From JAQTTT01 sp041652755 (GTDB taxonomy: Archaea; Nanobdellota; Nanobdellia; Tiddalikarchaeales; Tiddalikarchaeaceae): a stretch of DNA of 64,000 nt. Within the stretch, counting starts at the first letter, position 1; each line of letters begins with the position of its first letter. The notes below the pieces were generated by a model, which was given only the letters and a program-made list of their open reading frames with translations, had not been told where the DNA came from and did no database searches. Below, piece after piece: positions 60,723 to 64,000 of this stretch. Both the position numbers and the translations under genes were made by a program. Location of the stretch: positions 62,001-126,000 of the forward strand of contig JBAZGS010000001.1 of NCBI GenBank assembly GCA_041652755.1, read 5' to 3'.

Positions 60723-61022
60723 ATGAACAAGCCATCTTCAAGAACTAAGAAAAGATACATTTCTTTTGAAGTCATTAGTGAGCAAAAGGTTTTTAAAGAT
60801 GAAATAAAAGATAGTATTTATAATAAGACTCTTGAATTCTTAGGAGAAGAAGGGTTATCAAAGCTTGGAATTCAATTAGTAAACGAAAACATTTTGAGAG
60901 TTGACCGCAATCATAAAAACGAAATGATTATAATACTCTCAATGATTAGAAAGATAAATAATAAAAGGGTGTTTTTTAACACTCTTAAAACAAGTGGAAA
61001 CTTAATAAAGGTGAAAAAATAA
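60723..61022 (+). CDS. rnp2: RNase P protein Pop5 (Rpp14)
   Basis: About 99 residues. SSRTKKRYISFEVISEQ is the Pop5 start. FLGEEGLSKLGIQLVNENILRVDRNHKNEMIIILSMIRKI and KTSGNLIKVKK match the family, including the ending SGT-like TSGN. TTG at 60717 is in frame, but the ATG at 60723 is preferred. The stop codon directly touches the psmA start. Confidence 0.8.
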   Translation: MNKPSSRTKKRYISFEVISEQKVFKDEIKDSIYNKTLEFLGEEGLSKLGIQLVNENILRVDRNHKNEMIIILSMIRKINNKRVFFNTLKTSGNLIKVKK

Positions 61023-61724
61023 ATGTCAATTCCGGATGCAATGGGCTATGATAGGGCAATAACAGTATTTTCTCCAGACGGAAGATTGCTGCAAGTTGAA
61101 TACGCAAAAGAAACTGTTAATCAGGGAACATCTGCAGTGGGTGTACTATACAAAGGAGGAGTATTATTAGTTGTTGATAAAAGAATACTTGAAAAATTAG
61201 TAATACCTTCAAGCGTTGAAAAAATAATGCAAATAGATGAGCACATATGCGCTGCAATAAGCGGGCTTCCAAGCGATGGAAGAGTGCTAGTTGAAAGGGC
61301 TCAAATAGTTGCGCAAAATCACAGGAACACTTATGATGAAGCGATAGATGTTAAAAGTCTTGTAAAAGATATCTGCAATCAAATGCAGGCTTTCACACAG
61401 TACGGCGGAATGAGGCCTTATGGAGTAAGCTTATTAGTTGCAGGAGTTGATGAAAAGCCCCACTTGTTCATGACTGAAGTTAGCGGAATATTCTTTGAAA
61501 TGAAAGCAGTTTCAATAGGAGAAAACAATAGAGTAATAACTAATTTTTTAAACAAGAACTATAAAGATGATATGACTTTTGATGAGGCATTAAAGTTTTG
61601 CATTAATGCAATAAAAGAAGGATTATCCAATAAGTTTGATGTTGAAAGATTGGAAGCTGCTTATATTGACTCTAAAGAAAAGAAATTCACGCAAGTAGAT
61701 CTTAAAAAGTTTAAAAAATTATGA
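61023..61724 (+). CDS. psmA: 20S proteasome alpha subunit
   Basis: 233 residues. YDRAITVFSPDGRLLQVEYAKE is the alpha-type N-terminal gate segment. GTSAVGVLYKGGVLLVVDKR, AAISGLPSDGRVLVERA and GGMRPYGVSLLVAGVD are typical. It lacks an active Thr, as alpha subunits do. GGTGA lies 10 nt upstream, inside the end of the pop5 gene. The SBDS gene overlaps by 4 bp. Confidence 0.97.
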   Translation: MSIPDAMGYDRAITVFSPDGRLLQVEYAKETVNQGTSAVGVLYKGGVLLVVDKRILEKLVIPSSVEKIMQIDEHICAAISGLPSDGRVLVERAQIVAQNHRNTYDEAIDVKSLVKDICNQMQAFTQYGGMRPYGVSLLVAGVDEKPHLFMTEVSGIFFEMKAVSIGENNRVITNFLNKNYKDDMTFDEALKFCINAIKEGLSNKFDVERLEAAYIDSKEKKFTQVDLKKFKKL

Positions 61725-62422
61725 GACAAGTTTTTGAGCAAAAAAAGGTTCAGCATCACTATGCAACTTTAAAAAAGAATGGATTAACATTTGAAGTCTT
61801 AATAAAGCCTTTAGAGGCAATAGAGTTTAAAAAAGGGCTTCTTGAAAACGTTAATGACGCTTTAGAATTTGAAGGAATATTCTCAGACGCTCGGGCAGGA
61901 GAGAAAGCAGCTGATTTAGAGAAAAATTTTGGAACAGAAGATAGTTCAGAAATAGCTAAGGAAATCATTCGCTACGGAAGCCTCCAGCTAACAACTGAAT
62001 ACAAAAAAAATCTCACTGAGCAAAAAAGAAAAGAAATAATTGATATTATTTGCAGAAACGGAATTGATGCAAGAACAAAGCTTCCCATTCCTGCCACAAG
62101 AGTTGAATCAGCGCTTGAGCAAGTGTCAATTAATTTTGACCCGTTTAAAAGCGCGAAAGAGCAGCTTAATGGGGTTTTAGAAAAAATTAACAAGCTTATT
62201 CCAATAGTTTTTGAGGAAAAAAAAGCAATAGTGTTAGTTAATTCAAAATATGCTGGAAAGATTTCAAGCATATTAACTAAGTATGGAAAAATCCTAAAAA
62301 CTGAATGGAACTCTGATGGTTCATGCACTTATGAAGTTTTGATTCCAGGAGGCATGAGGGATGAATTCATAAAAAAAACGAATGATTTCTCCCACGGAGA
62401 AGCAGTTATTGAATTGAGGTGA
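61721..62422 (+). CDS. sdo1: SBDS-family ribosome maturation protein
   Basis: 233 residues. The N-terminal FYSH domain (YATLKKNGLTFEVLIKPLEAIEFKKG, VNDALEFEGIFSDARAGEKA), the central helices and the C-terminal ferredoxin-like domain are complete (SSILTKYGKILKTEWNSDGSCTYEVLIPGGMRDEF). It releases anti-association factor aIF6 from large ribosomal subunits. It overlaps psmA by 4 bp; the rrp4 start follows 8 nt after its stop. Confidence 0.95.
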   Translation: MRQVFEQKKVQHHYATLKKNGLTFEVLIKPLEAIEFKKGLLENVNDALEFEGIFSDARAGEKAADLEKNFGTEDSSEIAKEIIRYGSLQLTTEYKKNLTEQKRKEIIDIICRNGIDARTKLPIPATRVESALEQVSINFDPFKSAKEQLNGVLEKINKLIPIVFEEKKAIVLVNSKYAGKISSILTKYGKILKTEWNSDGSCTYEVLIPGGMRDEFIKKTNDFSHGEAVIELR

Positions 62423-62430
62423 AAAATATT

Positions 62431-63123
62431 ATGAAAATTTTAGTAAAAGACGGGCAAATACTATGCCCAGGAGATGTAATGGCATCAGGTGATGACTTGA
62501 AAGAATTTGAAGGAAGTTACATCAATGGCAAGGAATTATGCGCAAGCATTGTTTCAAAAGCCAGCATAAAAGAAGGAAACATAAGATTAATAGCATTGAA
62601 AGGAGCTTACCTGCCTTATGAAGGGGATTATGTTATTGGAAAAATAATAGATGTAAATGCTCCTAATTGGTACTTTGTTGACATTAACTGCCCGTATGAA
62701 GCAGGGCTTAACATTAGGGAAGCAAGCAACCAGTATTTGGATACTGAAAGGTATGGAATGACCCATTATTTTAACTATGGTGAAATAATATTTTCAAAGA
62801 TACAAAACGTTTCAGACACCATGAGAATTGATTTGACAATGAAAGAGAATGGCTTAAAAAAGCTTACAGGAGGAATATTAACCTCAATTAATCCGAACAA
62901 GTTTGCAAGGCTTTTAGGGAAAGATGATTCAATGATTAACATGATTCAGGAAAAAACAAGCACCAAAATTGTTGTAGGAATGAATGGGTTAGTATGGATT
63001 AGCGGAAAAGCAACTGACATAAAAAGGGCAAAAGAAGCAATAGAATTAATAGATTTAGAGGGCCATATTGAAGGCTTGACAAAAAAAATTGAGGATATGC
63101 TTAAAAAAGGTGAGAAAAAATGA
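62431..63123 (+). CDS. rrp4: Exosome subunit Rrp4
   Basis: About 230 residues. NTD (ILCPGDVMASGDDLKEFEGSY), S1 domain (GDYVIGKIIDVNAPNWYFVDINCPYEA) and KH domain (GKDDSMINMIQEKTSTKIVVGMNGLVWISG) are in the expected order. It is the RNA-binding cap of the archaeal exosome. GAGGTGA at 62416-62422 lies 8 nt before ATG 62431, so this start is chosen over the in-frame GTG at 62419. Overlaps rrp41 by 4 bp. Confidence 0.95.
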   Translation: MKILVKDGQILCPGDVMASGDDLKEFEGSYINGKELCASIVSKASIKEGNIRLIALKGAYLPYEGDYVIGKIIDVNAPNWYFVDINCPYEAGLNIREASNQYLDTERYGMTHYFNYGEIIFSKIQNVSDTMRIDLTMKENGLKKLTGGILTSINPNKFARLLGKDDSMINMIQEKTSTKIVVGMNGLVWISGKATDIKRAKEAIELIDLEGHIEGLTKKIEDMLKKGEKK

Positions 63124-63860
63124 CTGCGAAAAAAACAGAGGGAAAAAGGCTTAGCTACAAAACCACTGGAAGGTTTGACAAAAGAAAAGCTAATGAGATG
63201 AGGCCTATTGAGATGTCAATCGGGCTTTTGCCAAATTGCAGCGGAAGCGCAAGAGTGAAAGTTGGAGAAACAATTGCAATTGCAGGAGTTTATGGCCCAA
63301 AAAAAACAAGGCCAAAACATGAAGAACTAAAAGACAAATTATTAATCAGATGCTATTATGATTTGGTGAGTTTCAGCGTGCCAGACAGGGCAAGGCCTGG
63401 TCCAAGCAGAAGAAGCACTGAATTAGGCATGGTAATAAAGAATGCTTTGGAAAGAAGCGTATTCACTGAATACTATCCAAGAAGCATGGTTGAAGTATTC
63501 ATTGAAGTGGTTCAAGCAGATGCGGGCTCAAGATGCGCTTCAATAATAGCAGCAAGCTTAGCGTTGGCTGATGCAGGAATTGAAATGAGGGATTTAATGC
63601 CAGCTGTTGCTTGCGGAAAAATAGACGACTTAATCTGCGTGGATTTAACCAAAGCAGAAGAGGATGTTCATGATGGAGAAGGAGCTACTGACATACCTAT
63701 AGCTTATCTTCCAAGCACTGATGAAATAACATTGCTTCAGTTAGATGGAAATATTTCAAAGGAAGAATTAGGGCAGGCGCTTAAAATGGGAATAGTTGCA
63801 TGCAAAGAAATACACAATCAGATGAAGCAAACAATAATTAATAAATACCAAAAAAGGTGA
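63120..63860 (+). CDS. rrp41: Exosome catalytic subunit Rrp41
   Basis: 246 residues, RNase PH fold. GRFDKRKANEMRPIEMSIGLLPNCSGSARVKVG is the R-rich phosphate and RNA entry. RRSTELGMVIKNALE, ADAGSRCASIIAASLALADAGIEM and DLTKAEEDVHDGEGATDIP (catalytic Asp region) are intact. It is the phosphorolytic subunit. It normally pairs with Rrp42; that gene does not follow here. Confidence 0.97.
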   Translation: MTAKKTEGKRLSYKTTGRFDKRKANEMRPIEMSIGLLPNCSGSARVKVGETIAIAGVYGPKKTRPKHEELKDKLLIRCYYDLVSFSVPDRARPGPSRRSTELGMVIKNALERSVFTEYYPRSMVEVFIEVVQADAGSRCASIIAASLALADAGIEMRDLMPAVACGKIDDLICVDLTKAEEDVHDGEGATDIPIAYLPSTDEITLLQLDGNISKEELGQALKMGIVACKEIHNQMKQTIINKYQKR

Positions 63861-63866
63861 AAAAAT

Positions 63867-64000
63867 ATGCAAGGAGTAAAAATAAGAGGAATATACAGCA
63901 GTTCTTTGACAAGGCTGCTATCAAAGAATAAGTTAATGATAACTGAACCAAGCGAAAACATTAAATCAAGTTTTCCAAAGTTAAAATTTGCCGATAAATA
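63867..64000 (+). CDS. FAU-1-like RNA-binding protein, cut by window edge
   Basis: The first 44 codons: MQGVKIRGIYSSSLTRLLSK then ITEPSENIKSSF. VKIRGIYSSSLTRLL matches the start of archaeal FAU-1 (AU-rich RNA-binding, RNase E/G-like N-terminus plus DUF402). GGTGAAAAAAT is its ribosome site, 6 nt after the rrp41 stop. If correct, it inserts an RNA-processing gene where rrp42 is usual. The end lies outside the window. Confidence 0.6.
   Translation, partial: MQGVKIRGIYSSSLTRLLSKNKLMITEPSENIKSSFPKLKFADK

Overview
The window is AT-rich, gene-dense archaeal DNA. Archaeal hallmarks include GatD/GatE amidotransferase, a TFE-type transcription factor, two RNase P proteins (p30 and Pop5), a proteasome alpha subunit, SBDS, the exosome subunits Rrp4 and Rrp41, archaeal Elp3, a stand-alone GatDE-compatible GluRS, ribosomal protein L40e and a TrmB-type regulator. 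Very low GC, many leaderless or 4-bp-overlapping genes, class II LysRS, FtsZ-based division, minimal enzymes and large modular surface proteins suggest a DPANN archaeon of the Woesearchaeota/Pacearchaeota kind. That placement is inference; there is no rRNA gene here.

Layout. 0-2.6 kb: a glycosyltransferase and two SAM methyltransferases. 2.6-5.8 kb: a decaying stretch with a YbaK fragment, a frame-broken ORF, an S41 peptidase, a structured intergenic element and an HD-like protein. 5.8-7.5 kb: a small regulon (DUF5320-like, NodB-fold and DUF134 HTH proteins) under three near-identical palindromes. 8-11.7 kb: transglutaminase-like, GT2, ArsM-like and isochorismatase-like genes. 11.7-15 kb: a tight operon joining a DsbD/CcdA-like membrane thiol carrier, a lipoyl H-protein, an AhpD-like CxxC protein and a lipoate ligase homologue. 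15-20 kb: M42 peptidase, OB-DHH/RecJ-like protein, secreted DNase I-like nuclease, a nucleotidyltransferase fragment and dCMP deaminase. 20-33.7 kb: three very large surface proteins plus one decayed paralogue, all starting with the same pilin-type anchor but carrying different repeat folds. Between them, on the minus strand, lies the gatD-gatE-hyp-METTL5-like operon. 33.7-48.5 kb: GluRS, a yeast-type cytosine deaminase, ftsZ, NAD kinase-like, PspC/LiaF-like envelope-stress genes, nitroreductase, DNA ligase, TrmB-like, SppA, Elp3, DUF84 NTPase and a CBS-HPF-like fusion. 48.5-48.8 kb: tRNA-Gln(UUG) followed by two 82-bp tandem repeats that contain the tRNA 3' end. 48.8-59.4 kb: an [FeFe]-hydrogenase-like H-domain protein, RlmH, UMPH-1 nucleotidase, AlkD-like, geranylgeranyl reductase, TFE, site-2 protease, LysRS, L40e and a secreted transglutaminase. 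60-64 kb: the archaeal RNase P/proteasome/SBDS/exosome superoperon, ending in a FAU-1-like gene cut by the window edge.

How parts fit. tRNA-Gln with an A1-U72 pair, GluRS and GatDE together form the indirect Gln-tRNA route. The secreted nuclease, UMPH-1 nucleotidase, cytosine deaminase and dCMP deaminase suggest nucleotide scavenging. The most unusual signals are the pilin-anchored multi-propeller family, the lipoyl/thiol operon, the palindrome regulon, the minimal hydrogenase-like protein, the paired TTGGCG-loop hairpins upstream of ftsZ and the tRNA-derived tandem repeats.
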